A stretch of DNA of 17,462 nucleotides, taken from contig WFMN01000148.1 in the NCBI GenBank assembly GCA_015489095.1, positions 1 to 17,462 of the forward strand, in the 5' to 3' direction. Position 1 is the stretch's first letter; each line of letters begins with the position of its first letter. Below the pieces are notes generated by a model, which was not told where the DNA came from, ran no database searches, and saw only the letters and a program-made list of their open reading frames with translations. The stretch comes from Mariprofundaceae bacterium (GTDB lineage Bacteria > Pseudomonadota > Zetaproteobacteria > Mariprofundales > J009). The position numbers and the translations under genes are program-made. Positions 1 through 8,100 of the stretch are shown here, piece by piece.

Positions 1-13
1 CGACCTAAAGGCC

Positions 14-727
14 ATGCGTACCACCCTGATCAAACTCTCCCCGCTGCTGCTGTTGGCGCTTGCCTCCGCCCTCATCTTCGCCTTCGACCTGCACCACACG
101 CTCTCGTTCCACAATCTGGCCAGCCACCGCGAACAGCTTCTGGCGTGGATCGCCGCATCGCCGTGGATCGCGGGAGCCAGTTACCTGCTGCTCTACATCG
201 CAGTGGTGGCGCTATCGCTGCCCGGCGGGCTGTTGATGACCGTCAGCGGCGGCTTCCTGTTCGGGGCGGCGCTCGGCGGCACGCTGGCGGTGATCGGGGC
301 GACCATCGGCGCCACCATCCTCTTTCTGATCGCCAAAAGCTCCCTCGGCGACCTGCTGTTGGCCAAGGCGGGGGCAGGCATCAAGAAGATGCAGCAGGGC
401 TTCGCCGACGACGCCTTCAACTACCTGCTCGTGCTCCGCCTGGTGCCGCTGTTCCCCTTCTTTCTGGTCAACCTCGCCCCGGCGTTTCTGGGGGTGCCGC
501 TGCGCACCTACCTGCTCGCCACCTTGATCGGTATCGCGCCCGCCACCTATATCTTTGCCATGGCGGGAAGCGGCCTAGGCAGCGTGTTCGATCAGGGGGG
601 CAGCTTCTCTCCCGCCTCGCTGCTGACACCGCAGATGATCGCAGCACTGTCGGGACTGGCGCTGTTGGCGCTGCTGCCGGTCATCTACCGAAAAACCCAA
701 GCCAGCAAAGGAGCCACCCATGACTAA
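14..727 (+). CDS. TVP38/TMEM64 (VTT/SNARE-associated) family integral membrane protein
   Basis: The 237-residue product is strongly hydrophobic, with an N-terminal membrane segment (about residues 5-25) and further ones near 45-105, 135-190 and 205-225. The central part carries the DedA/TVP38 signature: a glycine-rich re-entrant stretch (GGFLFGAALGG, about 77-87) and the later R-x-x-P-x-x-P pattern (LRLVPLFPFF, about 140-149) followed by N and a G-V-P turn. Family members are inner-membrane proteins, several linked to lipid scrambling or transport. The substrate here is unknown. The start is the first ATG after a short AAAGG 5 nt upstream; only 13 nt of leader are visible, so an earlier start cannot be excluded. 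Its last 8 nt overlap the next gene, a MerA-like flavoprotein. That pairing, or even fusion, is common in databases as I recall it, and suggests joint function. Family call sure; role unsure. Confidence 0.88.
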   Translation: MRTTLIKLSPLLLLALASALIFAFDLHHTLSFHNLASHREQLLAWIAASPWIAGASYLLLYIAVVALSLPGGLLMTVSGGFLFGAALGGTLAVIGATIGATILFLIAKSSLGDLLLAKAGAGIKKMQQGFADDAFNYLLVLRLVPLFPFFLVNLAPAFLGVPLRTYLLATLIGIAPATYIFAMAGSGLGSVFDQGGSFSPASLLTPQMIAALSGLALLALLPVIYRKTQASKGATHD

Positions 728-2150
728 CCCCATGATTTCCACCGATATCTGCGTCATTGGCGGTGGGTCAGGGGGGCTTTCGGTCGCCGCCGGTGCCGTG
801 CAGATGGGCGCCAAGGTGGTGCTGATCGAAAAGGGGGCGATGGGCGGCGACTGCCTCAACACCGGTTGTGTCCCCTCCAAGGCGATCCTCGCCGCCGGCC
901 ACCACGCGCAAACGGTGCGCGAGGCGGTGCGGTTCGGCATCGACACCGCGCCGCCCGCCACCGACTGGCCGCGGATGCACCGCCATGTTCACGAGGTGAT
1001 CGCCGCCATCGCCCCCAACGACTCGGTGGCGCGGTTCGAGAAGCTGGGGGTCACGGTGATCCAGGCCGCCGCCCGCTTCATCGACCACCACACCGTTGCC
1101 GCCGGCGATGCGCGGGTGCGCGCCAAATACTTCGTCGTCGCCACCGGCTCCTCCCCCTTCGTGCCGCCGATCGACGGGCTGGACACCATCCCCTACTTCA
1201 CCAACGAAAACATCTTCGCCAACCAAGAGCCGATCGACCACCTGCTGGTGATCGGCGGTGGCCCGATCGGCATGGAGCTGGCGCAGGCGCACCGAAGACT
1301 AGGCGCCAAGGTAACGGTGCTGGAGGCGATGCGGCTGCTGATGAAGGATGATCAGGAGTGCGCGCGCATCGTCATCGACCGCCTGCGCGACGAGGGGATC
1401 GACTTCTACGAAAGCGGACGCAACATCCGCCTCGACCGAGAGGCCGGCGGCGCCATCACCGTGCGCTGCGACAACGAGGATGGCGAGGTCTGTGTCACCG
1501 GCTCCCACCTGCTGATCGCCACCGGTCGCCGCGCCAATGTGGACGAGTTGGATCTCGAGCGGGCGGGAGTGGCCTACTCCCCCAAAGGGATCACCGTCGA
1601 TGCGCGGCTGCGCAGCAGCAACAGGCGCATCTTTGCCATCGGTGATGTGGCCGGCCCCTACCAGTTCACCCACATGGCGGCCTATCAGGCCGGGATCGTC
1701 ATCCGCAACATCCTGTTCAAGCTGCCGGCCAAGGTCGATTACCGCGCGGTGCCCTGGGTGACCTACACCGACCCGGAACTGGCCCATATCGGCCTGAGCG
1801 AGGCGCAGGCTACGCAGCAGGGCAAACAGATCCGCGTGTTGCGCTGGCAAATGGCGGAGAACGACCGCGCCCAGGCCGAACGGCGCACCGAGGGGATGAT
1901 CAAGGTGATCACCACCCCCAAGGGGCGCATCCTAGGCGCCACCATCGTCGGGCTGCACGCCGGCGAGCTATTGCAGCCCTGGGTGCTCGCCATCAGTCAG
2001 GGGATGAACATCGGCAGCCTAGCCTCAATGATCGCCCCCTACCCCACCCTCTCCGAAGCCAACAAGCGGATCGCCGGCAGCTTCTACAGCGACAAGCTCT
2101 TTTCAGCCACCACCCGGCGCATCGTCCGCTGGCTGATGCGGCTATCGTAG
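720..2150 (+). CDS. MerA-like FAD-dependent pyridine nucleotide-disulfide oxidoreductase
   Basis: A 476-residue class I flavoprotein disulfide reductase. The FAD Rossmann motif GGGSGG lies at residues 14-19. The redox-active pair is Cys45/Cys50 in GGDCLNTGCVPSK. A second NAD(P)H-binding GGGPIG motif lies near 179-184. The FAD-contacting GDVAG segment follows near 310, and a C-terminal dimerisation domain ends the protein. The position of the general-base His of lipoamide or glutathione reductases (HPT) is Tyr441 (PYPTLSE), as in mercuric reductases, while Glu446 is kept. However, there is no N-terminal heavy-metal domain and no C-terminal vicinal Cys pair, so true Hg(II) reduction is doubtful. 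The start at 720 has a good AAAGGAG (707-713) with 6-nt spacing and overlaps the upstream membrane gene by 8 nt, which implies translational coupling. The family is certain; the substrate is unknown. Confidence 0.9.
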   Translation: MTNPMISTDICVIGGGSGGLSVAAGAVQMGAKVVLIEKGAMGGDCLNTGCVPSKAILAAGHHAQTVREAVRFGIDTAPPATDWPRMHRHVHEVIAAIAPNDSVARFEKLGVTVIQAAARFIDHHTVAAGDARVRAKYFVVATGSSPFVPPIDGLDTIPYFTNENIFANQEPIDHLLVIGGGPIGMELAQAHRRLGAKVTVLEAMRLLMKDDQECARIVIDRLRDEGIDFYESGRNIRLDREAGGAITVRCDNEDGEVCVTGSHLLIATGRRANVDELDLERAGVAYSPKGITVDARLRSSNRRIFAIGDVAGPYQFTHMAAYQAGIVIRNILFKLPAKVDYRAVPWVTYTDPELAHIGLSEAQATQQGKQIRVLRWQMAENDRAQAERRTEGMIKVITTPKGRILGATIVGLHAGELLQPWVLAISQGMNIGSLASMIAPYPTLSEANKRIAGSFYSDKLFSATTRRIVRWLMRLS

Positions 2151-2338
2151 GAACGCTCGGCAACGGTACAACTGGCATTCTCCCGATGCCCTTTTATCCT
2201 TCGTTCGATGCGATGCATTCCGCCCCCGCTTTGCCCCCTCCCGGCGTTTCCTCCCACGGCCGACGGCGACAACAGAACCGCGCACCGCGCCACTGTCGCC
2301 GAGAGAAACAGGCAAACTAAACACCAACGGGACAATCC

Positions 2339-2365
2339 GCGCGGTTTGCGACAGCAAGTCCGCGC
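2339..2365. repeat. Stem-loop (6 + 4 bp)
   Basis: GCGCGG (2339-2344) pairs with CCGCGC (2360-2365). Inside it TTGC (2346-2349) pairs with GCAA (2354-2357) around a GACA loop, with a small asymmetric internal loop. No T-run follows, so it is not a standard intrinsic terminator. It may be an RNA structure in the hpnD leader or part of a wider repeat unit. Confidence 0.4.
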
Positions 2366-2406
2366 CATGAACAGATCGCAAAAAGTCGGCATCGCGGCTA
2401 CGCACG

Positions 2407-2462
2407 GGTTCGGGGAAAGGATTCCCCTCCTACAGGCTGTAGGAGCGGTTTCCAACCGCGAA
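2407..2462 (+). repeat. Three-hairpin interspersed repeat, copy A
   Basis: Three hairpins lie back to back. The first is GGGGAA (2412-2417)/TTCCCC (2422-2427) around an AGGA loop. The second has 9-bp arms, CTCCTACAG (2427-2435) and CTGTAGGAG (2437-2445). The third is GCGGTT (2445-2450)/AACCGC (2454-2459) around TCC. The same unit occurs in inverse orientation at 4950-5005 and twice in tandem at 15021-15137. The core TGTAGGAGCGG resembles REP elements known from gammaproteobacteria. Similarity to copy B continues upstream to about 2385 (24 of 33 aligned bases for 2383-2415 by my count), so the full unit may be nearer 80 bp. Confidence 0.85.
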
Positions 2463-2474
2463 TTGCCATGGACG

Positions 2475-2490
2475 GACTTCTTGCGAAGTC
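2475..2490. repeat. Perfect 6-bp hairpin before the hpnD start
   Basis: GACTTC (2475-2480), loop TTGC, GAAGTC (2485-2490). The stem can extend with bulged bases to ATG..ACG (from 2468) and CGTCAT (to 2494). It follows copy A of the repeat directly and ends about 13 nt before the hpnD Shine-Dalgarno-like sequence, so it would lie in the mRNA leader. Confidence 0.6.
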
Positions 2491-2515
2491 GTCATCCCAT
2501 GCGAGAAGGGCAAGC

Positions 2516-3391
2516 TTGACCCCGCAAGTTTACTGCGAGCAGCGCACCAGAGGATCGGGCTCCTCCTTTTTCTACGCCTTTCTCTTCCTGCCGGAAGAGC
2601 AGCGGCGGGCGATGATGGCGCTCTACGCCTTCTGCCGCGAGGTGGACGATATCGCCGATGAGATCAAGGATCGCGATGTGGCGCGCACCAAACTGGCCTT
2701 CTGGCAACAGCAGATCGATCTGGTGTTCGACCCCGACCGTGCCGCCCACCACCCGGTCGCCCGGGAGCTACAGTGGGTGCGCGACCACTTCCCGATCGAA
2801 CAGGATCCCTTCAACGCCCTGATCCGCGGTATGCAACATGATATCGACGGGAAACCAATTAGCTCCGACGAAGAGCTCGATTATTACTGCTACTGCGTGG
2901 CGGGCACCGTGGGGCTGCTCACCATCGCCGTGTTCGGCGCTGAACACCCCAAAAGCACCGATTTCGCCATCGCACTCGGCCGGGCGCTGCAACTCACCAA
3001 TATCCTACGCGATGTCGCCGCCGATGCCCGCAACGGCCGCATCTACCTGCCGCAGCAGACCCGCATCCGCTTCCAAGTCACCGACCAGGATCTCATCGAC
3101 GGCAACATCCACAACGGAATGAAGGAGCTGCTGCAACACTATGGCGACGCGGCGAAATCCGCCTATCAACACGCGCTTGACACCCTTCCCGAACAGGATC
3201 GGCGCGCGCTGCGGGCGTCGCTGACCATGGGCGCCATCTACCACTGCTATCTCCATAGGCTGCGTAAGGTACAATTCGATGTCTGGCGCCATCCGGTCAC
3301 CATCTCGCCCCTGCGCAAAATCTGGGTCGCTTGGCGCATGTGGCGCAGGGAGTCGCACGCGGATCCGACCCAACCCGCCCGCTTCAAGTGA
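2516..3391 (+). CDS. hpnD: Presqualene diphosphate synthase HpnD
   Basis: A trans-isoprenyl diphosphate synthase that condenses two farnesyl diphosphates to presqualene diphosphate, the first step of HpnCDE squalene synthesis for hopanoids. The 291-residue product has the GSSFFYAFLFLP opening and YAFCREVDD typical of HpnD. The first Asp-rich motif is D44-IA-D48 (with D45) and the second D166-VAAD170, followed by GRIYLP. I place the start at the TTG at 2516, giving MTPQVYCEQ, which matches family N-termini and lies behind GAGAAGGG. An in-frame ATG at 2468 would add 16 residues encoded by the palindrome/repeat-like leader, which look unrelated to the family. The stop overlaps the hpnE start. 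Phytoene synthase (CrtB) is the alternative but fits less well given the hpnE neighbour. Confidence 0.9.
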   Translation: MTPQVYCEQRTRGSGSSFFYAFLFLPEEQRRAMMALYAFCREVDDIADEIKDRDVARTKLAFWQQQIDLVFDPDRAAHHPVARELQWVRDHFPIEQDPFNALIRGMQHDIDGKPISSDEELDYYCYCVAGTVGLLTIAVFGAEHPKSTDFAIALGRALQLTNILRDVAADARNGRIYLPQQTRIRFQVTDQDLIDGNIHNGMKELLQHYGDAAKSAYQHALDTLPEQDRRALRASLTMGAIYHCYLHRLRKVQFDVWRHPVTISPLRKIWVAWRMWRRESHADPTQPARFK

Positions 3392-4638
3392 CCGCTCCCA
3401 TCGCGGTCATCGGTGGTGGCCTCACCGGGCTTGCCGCCGCCATCACCTTGGCCGAACGGGGTGCCCCCTGCACCCTGTTCGAGGCCGCGCCGCGATTGGG
3501 CGGGCGCACCGGATCGTGGCACCACCGCCCAACCGGCATGCTGCTCGACCACGGTCCACACCTACTGCTTGGCTGCTACCACCATCTGCTCGGCCTGCTG
3601 GCGCGCGCCGGCGGCCGCCGCCACATCCGCTGGCAACGGTCGCTTACCCTGCCCCTGTGGGCGGCCGACCGCGGCCACTTCACGCTGGCGCCAACGCCGT
3701 GGCTGCCGCTGCAACTGGCGCTCCCTGTAGCCGTCGCCCGCCTGCCGGGGCACGACGGCCAATCATCCGCGGCGTTGATGCGCCTAGCCCTCGCCCAGCC
3801 AACGGCGGGCGAAGGCGTGGATCAGTGGCTGCGGCGCCTGCGCGCGCCATCCCCGCTGACACGCGACCTGCTCGAGCCACTCTGCCTCGGCAGCATGAAC
3901 GAGGGCATCGCCACCGCCGACGGCGGCAGCTTCGCCACGGTGCTAAAGCAGGCCTTCTCCAGCCACCGCAACGCCCGCATCGGCTGGTTTCACCCGTCGC
4001 TGGCCGAGGGGCTGATCGCGCCGCTTGCCGCATACGCCCGCCGACTGGGGGTGACCATCCTCACCGGCTGCCGGGTGCGCGCGCTGCAGGCCGGCACCAT
4101 CGTCACCAACAAGGGCAAGCACGGCTCCTTTGCCACCACCATCCTCGCGCTGCCCCTCGCCGCCCGCAACCGACTGCTGCGGATCGACGCGCGGCCGGAA
4201 ACCCGCGCCATCAGTAATCTCCACCTCTGGTTCGACCGCCCGCTCGCGCTGCCACACCCCTTCATCGGCGGGATTGGCACCCGTGGGCAGTGGTTCTTCG
4301 ATATCGACGCCATGCAGGGGCGCGGCACCCAGTCGCTCCGCCACTACTGCATCGTCATCAGCGACAGCCCCCCCTCCTCGCCCGATCTGGAGCAAGGGTT
4401 GCTACACGAACTGGAGCAGCTTACCTCATCTCCGCTCCCCGCTCCGGCGATGCACAAAATGGTGCGGGTTCGCCACGCCACCCATCCGGTGCGCGACTGG
4501 AAGGCCATCCCAAGCCGCGAGCATCTGATTGACGCCTGTGAACAACCCACCCCCGGCGGGCTGCCGGCGACGATGGAGCGCGCTGTCATCGCAGGCTACG
4601 CTGCGGCCATCACGGCGTTAAGTGGCAGCAAACCATAG
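3388..4638 (+). CDS. hpnE: Hydroxysqualene dehydroxylase HpnE
   Basis: An FAD-dependent amine-oxidase/phytoene-desaturase-like enzyme that reduces hydroxysqualene to squalene, the last step of HpnCDE. The 416-residue product opens with the FAD Rossmann motif IAVIGGGLTGLAAA (residues 5-18), then LGGRTGSW and a DHGPHLL segment that fit the family, and a C-terminal GGLPATMERAVIAGYAAA flavin-binding helix. The GTG at 3388 forms a GTGA overlap with the hpnD stop (3389-3391) and puts the dinucleotide fold right at the N-terminus. An in-frame ATG at 3331 would add 19 residues inside hpnD and is less likely. No strong Shine-Dalgarno sequence is visible, so reinitiation after hpnD is probable. No hpnC or squalene-hopene cyclase gene lies in the window. 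Confidence 0.88.
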   Translation: MTAPIAVIGGGLTGLAAAITLAERGAPCTLFEAAPRLGGRTGSWHHRPTGMLLDHGPHLLLGCYHHLLGLLARAGGRRHIRWQRSLTLPLWAADRGHFTLAPTPWLPLQLALPVAVARLPGHDGQSSAALMRLALAQPTAGEGVDQWLRRLRAPSPLTRDLLEPLCLGSMNEGIATADGGSFATVLKQAFSSHRNARIGWFHPSLAEGLIAPLAAYARRLGVTILTGCRVRALQAGTIVTNKGKHGSFATTILALPLAARNRLLRIDARPETRAISNLHLWFDRPLALPHPFIGGIGTRGQWFFDIDAMQGRGTQSLRHYCIVISDSPPSSPDLEQGLLHELEQLTSSPLPAPAMHKMVRVRHATHPVRDWKAIPSREHLIDACEQPTPGGLPATMERAVIAGYAAAITALSGSKP

Positions 4639-4659
4639 GGATTCAGAGAAGTTATTCAC

Positions 4660-4815
4660 CGGCGGCAAAATATGTCATGCGCTGAATCAACGGTTAGCGG
4701 AAAAAGCTATATTTGACATCAACTAGCCTGATTAACTAATTGTAATTATTAAATCGAACGATATGATTAAAAAACAATCTATAACCGCCGATATGTCAAA
4801 AACGCTGATTTTAAC
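4660..4815. other. AT-rich island with short direct repeats
   Basis: GC content is about 32% over 4681-4800 (hand count, 38 of 120), against roughly 60% or more in the flanks. It holds an imperfect direct repeat, ATATGTCA-n2-CGCTGA at 4670-4685 and ATATGTCA-n4-CGCTGA at 4791-4808. TTAACCCC occurs at 4811-4818 and again at 4822-4829, 11 bp apart. The 9-mer GGTTAGCGG (4692-4700) is matched in inverse by CCGCTAACC (4868-4876). It could be a promoter/operator region, a DnaA-binding locus, or a fragment of foreign origin. No function is proven. Confidence 0.55.
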
Positions 4816-4843
4816 CCCGCATTAACCCCCACCATCCACAGAG

Positions 4844-4852
4844 TTATCCACA
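4844..4852 (+). promoter_or_regulatory. DnaA-box-like 9-mer (TTATCCACA)
   Basis: An exact match to the classic high-affinity DnaA box. A relaxed partner, CCATCCACA, lies 12 bp upstream (4832-4840), and a one-mismatch TTATTCACC at 4652-4660 sits at the other end of the AT-rich island. A single perfect 9-mer can be chance. The clustering beside AT-rich DNA makes it worth noting. Confidence 0.45.
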
Positions 4853-4949
4853 GGCTGTTGTGCGAAGCCGCTAACCCCCCGTTTTTGCTCTTCAAGCATG
4901 CCCCACCCCGATATACCGTCCGTGGCCGCGTTGCGTTTTGCGAAGGCCG

Positions 4950-5005
4950 TTCGCGGTTGGAAACCGCTCCTACAGCCCGTAGGAGGATAATTCCTTCCCC
5001 GAACC
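4950..5005 (-). repeat. Three-hairpin interspersed repeat, copy B (inverted)
   Basis: Read on the minus strand this matches copy A: GGTTCGGGGAA, then CTCCTAC..GTAGGAG arms, then GCGGTT-TCC-AACCGC and GAA. The third hairpin is perfect, the second keeps 7 bp, and the first is degraded (GGAATTATCC in place of GGATTCCCC). Similarity to copy A continues beyond the core to about 5027. Confidence 0.8.
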
Positions 5006-5063
5006 TATCCATGGCCGCGAAGCCGCCAGAACCAAGCCACATGGAAACTTTTCGCGCTTGCGT

Positions 5064-5069
5064 TATAGT
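5064..5069 (+). promoter_or_regulatory. Candidate -10 element upstream of gltB
   Basis: TATAGT differs from TATAAT at one base and lies about 122 nt before the gltB start. No good -35 is present at 16-18 nt spacing, so the call rests on the -10 alone. If used, the mRNA would have a leader of about 115 nt containing a short GGGC-GA-GCCC palindrome (5092-5101). Confidence 0.3.
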
Positions 5070-5191
5070 GCGCCACCCTTTTCAAGGCAGGGGCGAGCCC
5101 TCGCATGCGCGGAACCGGCGGCAACAGACCGCCTATCCCGCCGCGCTTATCAACGCTCCCGCCGCCCTTTTCCAACCAGAGAGGTTCAGGT

Positions 5192-8100
5192 ATGCAGCAG
5201 TCACCAACGATGAATCATCGCCCCGGCAGGCAGGGTCTGTACGACCCCCGCCTTGAGCACGATGCCTGCGGCGTTGGCTTTGTCGCCCACATCAAGAACG
5301 AACAGAGCCATGCGATCGTCGAACAGGGGCTGGAGATTCTGAAGCGGCTCACCCACCGCGGCGCCACCGGCGCCGACCCGCGCGAAGGCGACGGCGCCGG
5401 CATCCTGCTACAGATCTCCGACACCTTTTTTCGCCCGGCCGCCGCGGAAATCGGCATCACCCTTCCCGCCAGTGGCGCATACGGGGTCGGCATGTGCTTC
5501 CTTCCCAAGGACGAGGAACACCGCAAGCAGTGCGAGGCGATTGTCGCCCAAGTGGTCGCCGAAGAGGGGCAGAGCCTGCTTGGCTGGCGCGACACCCCGA
5601 CCAGCGCCACCGACGCCGACCTCCCCGAGAGTGTCACCGCCTGCGAACCGACGGTGCGCCAGTGCTTCATCGCCCGCGCCGAGGGAATGGATCAAGACGC
5701 CTTCGAGCGCAAGCTGTTTGTCATCCGTAAGGTGTGCCAACACCGCGTGGCGGCGCTGAAACGCAACGACCCCGCCAACTTCTACATCGCCTCCCTCTCC
5801 TCCCGCACCATCGTCTATAAGGGGATGTTCCTCTCCCATCAGGTGGCCGCCTACTACCGCGACCTGCGGGATGAACGCATGCGGAGCGCGCTGGCCTTGG
5901 TGCATCAGCGCTTTTCAACCAACACCTTCCCGTCGTGGGAGCTGGCCCACCCCTTCCGCATGGTGGCGCACAACGGCGAAATCAACACCGTGCGCGGCAA
6001 TGTCAACTGGATGAACGCCCGCCGCCACTCGATGCGCTCCTCGGTGCTGGGCGACGACCTGGCCAAGCTCTGGCCGATCAGCGACGAGGGACAGAGCGAC
6101 ACCGCCTGCTTCGACAACACGCTGGAGCTACTGGTGGCTGGCGGCTACGACCTCGCCCACGCCGCCATGCTGATGATCCCCGAGGCGTGGTCCGGCAATC
6201 AGCTCATGGATGAGAAGCGGCGTGCCTTCTATGAATACAACGCCGCGTTGATGGAGCCGTGGGACGGCCCGGCCGCCGTCGCCTTCACCGATGGCCGCCA
6301 GATCGGCGCCACGCTCGATCGCAACGGCCTGCGCCCTGCCCGCTATCTGGTCACCAGCGACGATCTGGTGGTGATGGCCTCGGAGAGCGGCGTGCTGGAT
6401 ATCCCCGAAGAGAAGATCATCCGCAAATGGCGGCTACAGCCGGGGCGGATGCTGCTGATCGACCTCGAGGCGGGGCGCATCATCAACGACGACGAAATCA
6501 AGGAGCGGCTCGCCGGCGCCCGCGCCTACGACCAGATCCTCAAGGAGACCCAGATTCAACTGGAGGATCTGCCTGCGGAGGTCTCGCCGATGGCGCCCGA
6601 CCACGGCACGCTGCTCCACCGGCAGAAGGTGTTCGGCTATACCCAGGAGGATCTCAAGTTCCTGATGACACCGATGGCGGTCGCAGGCCAGGAGGCGATC
6701 GGCTCGATGGGCAACGACTCGCCGCTGGCGGTGATGTCGCGCCGACCGGAGCCGCTCTACAACTACTTCCGCCAGCTCTTTGCCCAGGTCACCAACCCGC
6801 CGATCGACCCCATCCGCGAAGAGATGGTGATGAGCCTGATCTCCATCGTCGGCCCCAACCCCAACCTGCTCGGCCTCGGCCACGAAGAGCCGCAGATGCG
6901 GCTGGAGGTGCATCAACCGATCCTGACCAACGGCGATCTGGAGAAGATCCGCCACATCGACCGCCATACCGGCGGCCGCTTCCGCTCCATCACCCTCTCT
7001 ACCTGCTACGCCATCAGCGACGGCGCCGAGGGGATGGAGGCGGCCATCGACCGGCTGTGCCAACAGGCGGAAGCGGCGGTACGCGACCGCTTCAACATCA
7101 TCATCCTGACCGACCGCGACATGGACGCCGATCGCATGCCCATCCCGGCGCTGCTGGCCACCAGCGCCGTCCACCAGCATCTGATCCGCGCAGGATTGCG
7201 CGTGGAGACCGGGCTGGTGATCGAAACCGGCAGCGCGCGGGAGGTGCAGCACTTCGCCACGCTGGCCGCCTACGGCGCCGAAGCGATCAACCCCTACCTC
7301 GCCTTCGACACCCTGTTCGACCTCAAGCGTGAAGGGCAGCTCCCCGACGAGCTCTCGGTCGAAGAGGCGCACACCCGCTACATCAAGGCGGTGGACAAAG
7401 GGCTCTACAAGGTGATGTCCAAGATGGGCATCTCCACCTACCAATCCTACTGCGGCGCCCAAATCTTCGAGGCGCTGGGGCTCGCCAGCGACTTTGTTGA
7501 CCGCTACTTCACCGGCACCCCCACCCGCATCGAGGGGGCGGGGCTGAAGGAGATCGCCGAAGAGAGCGTGCGGCGTCACCGCGCCGCCTACGGCCGCCGC
7601 CGTATCTACCGTCAGGCACTCGATGTCGGCGGCGAATACGCGTGGCGCTACAACGGCAAGGCCCATCTGCTCACGCCCGAGCTGATCAAGCTGGTGCAGC
7701 ACGCGGTGCGCACCAACGACTACAGCCTCTATAAGGAGTACGCGCGGCAGATCAACGACCAAGAGGGGCGGCTGCTCACCCTGCGCGGCATGTTCCGCTT
7801 CAAGCCCGGCACCCCCGTTCCGCTGGAGGAGGTGGAGCCGGTCAGCGCGATTGTGAAGCGCTTCGCCACCGGCGCGATGAGCTTCGGCTCCATCTCCCAT
7901 GAGGCCCACTCCACCTTGGCCATCGCCATGAACCGCCTAGGCGGCAAATCCAACACCGGCGAGGGGGGCGAAGAGGTGGAGCGCTTCACGCCGCTGAAGA
8001 ATGGCGACTCCATGCGTAGCGCCATCAAGCAGGTGGCCTCCGGCCGCTTCGGGGTGACCGTGGAATACCTCGTCAACTCCGACCAGATCCAGATCAAGAT

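Larger units (their letters stand above)
2151..2515. other. Intergenic region with stem-loops upstream of hpnD
   Basis: This 365-bp gap shows no credible coding sequence. It contains a possible long-loop inverted repeat (GGCGACA at 2265-2271 with TGTCGCC at 2294-2300), a stem-loop at 2339-2365, the three-hairpin repeat at 2407-2462 and a perfect palindromic hairpin at 2475-2490, just before the hpnD ribosome-binding site. I see no clear terminator with a U-tract after the oxidoreductase gene and no convincing sigma-70 promoter. Confidence 0.6.
4639..5191. other. Long intergenic region between hpnE and gltB
   Basis: This 553-bp non-coding gap holds an AT-rich island (about 4660-4815), a perfect DnaA-box-like 9-mer at 4844-4852, short direct repeats, an inverted copy of the three-hairpin repeat (4950-5005) and a weak -10-like TATAGT (5064-5069) upstream of gltB. 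Open frames across it include repeat sequence and have no family resemblance, so I treat them as chance. No intrinsic terminator for hpnE is evident. Confidence 0.65.

Noticed and set aside
720..2150. Mercury resistance locus (merA)
   Set aside because: There is no merR, merT or merP neighbour, no N-terminal metal-binding domain and no C-terminal Cys pair, so only a MerA-like fold is supported.
2208..2519. Small open frame of 103 codons upstream of hpnD
   Set aside because: It runs through the hairpin repeat, has Pro/Arg-rich low-complexity sequence and no good ribosome-binding site. Its stop lies at the hpnD start.
4714..4760. Sigma-70 promoter beginning with TTGACA at 4714
   Set aside because: The -35-like TTGACA is perfect, but no good -10 sits at 16-18 nt. 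The best TGTAAT is about 22 nt away, so it was not called.
4639..5191. Chromosomal replication origin
   Set aside because: Only one perfect DnaA box is seen and no typical oriC neighbours are present. Kept as a DnaA-like site of unknown role rather than an oriC call.
4858..5256. Open frame of 132 codons between hpnE and gltB
   Set aside because: It reads through repeat copy B and into gltB in another frame, with no family resemblance. The protein-like similarity to frames at copy A comes from the repeat itself.
6434..7909. Long antisense open frame (491 codons) inside gltB
   Set aside because: It lies wholly opposite a strongly conserved gene. High GC favours open antisense frames, and the product is His/Val/Gly-rich without recognisable motifs.
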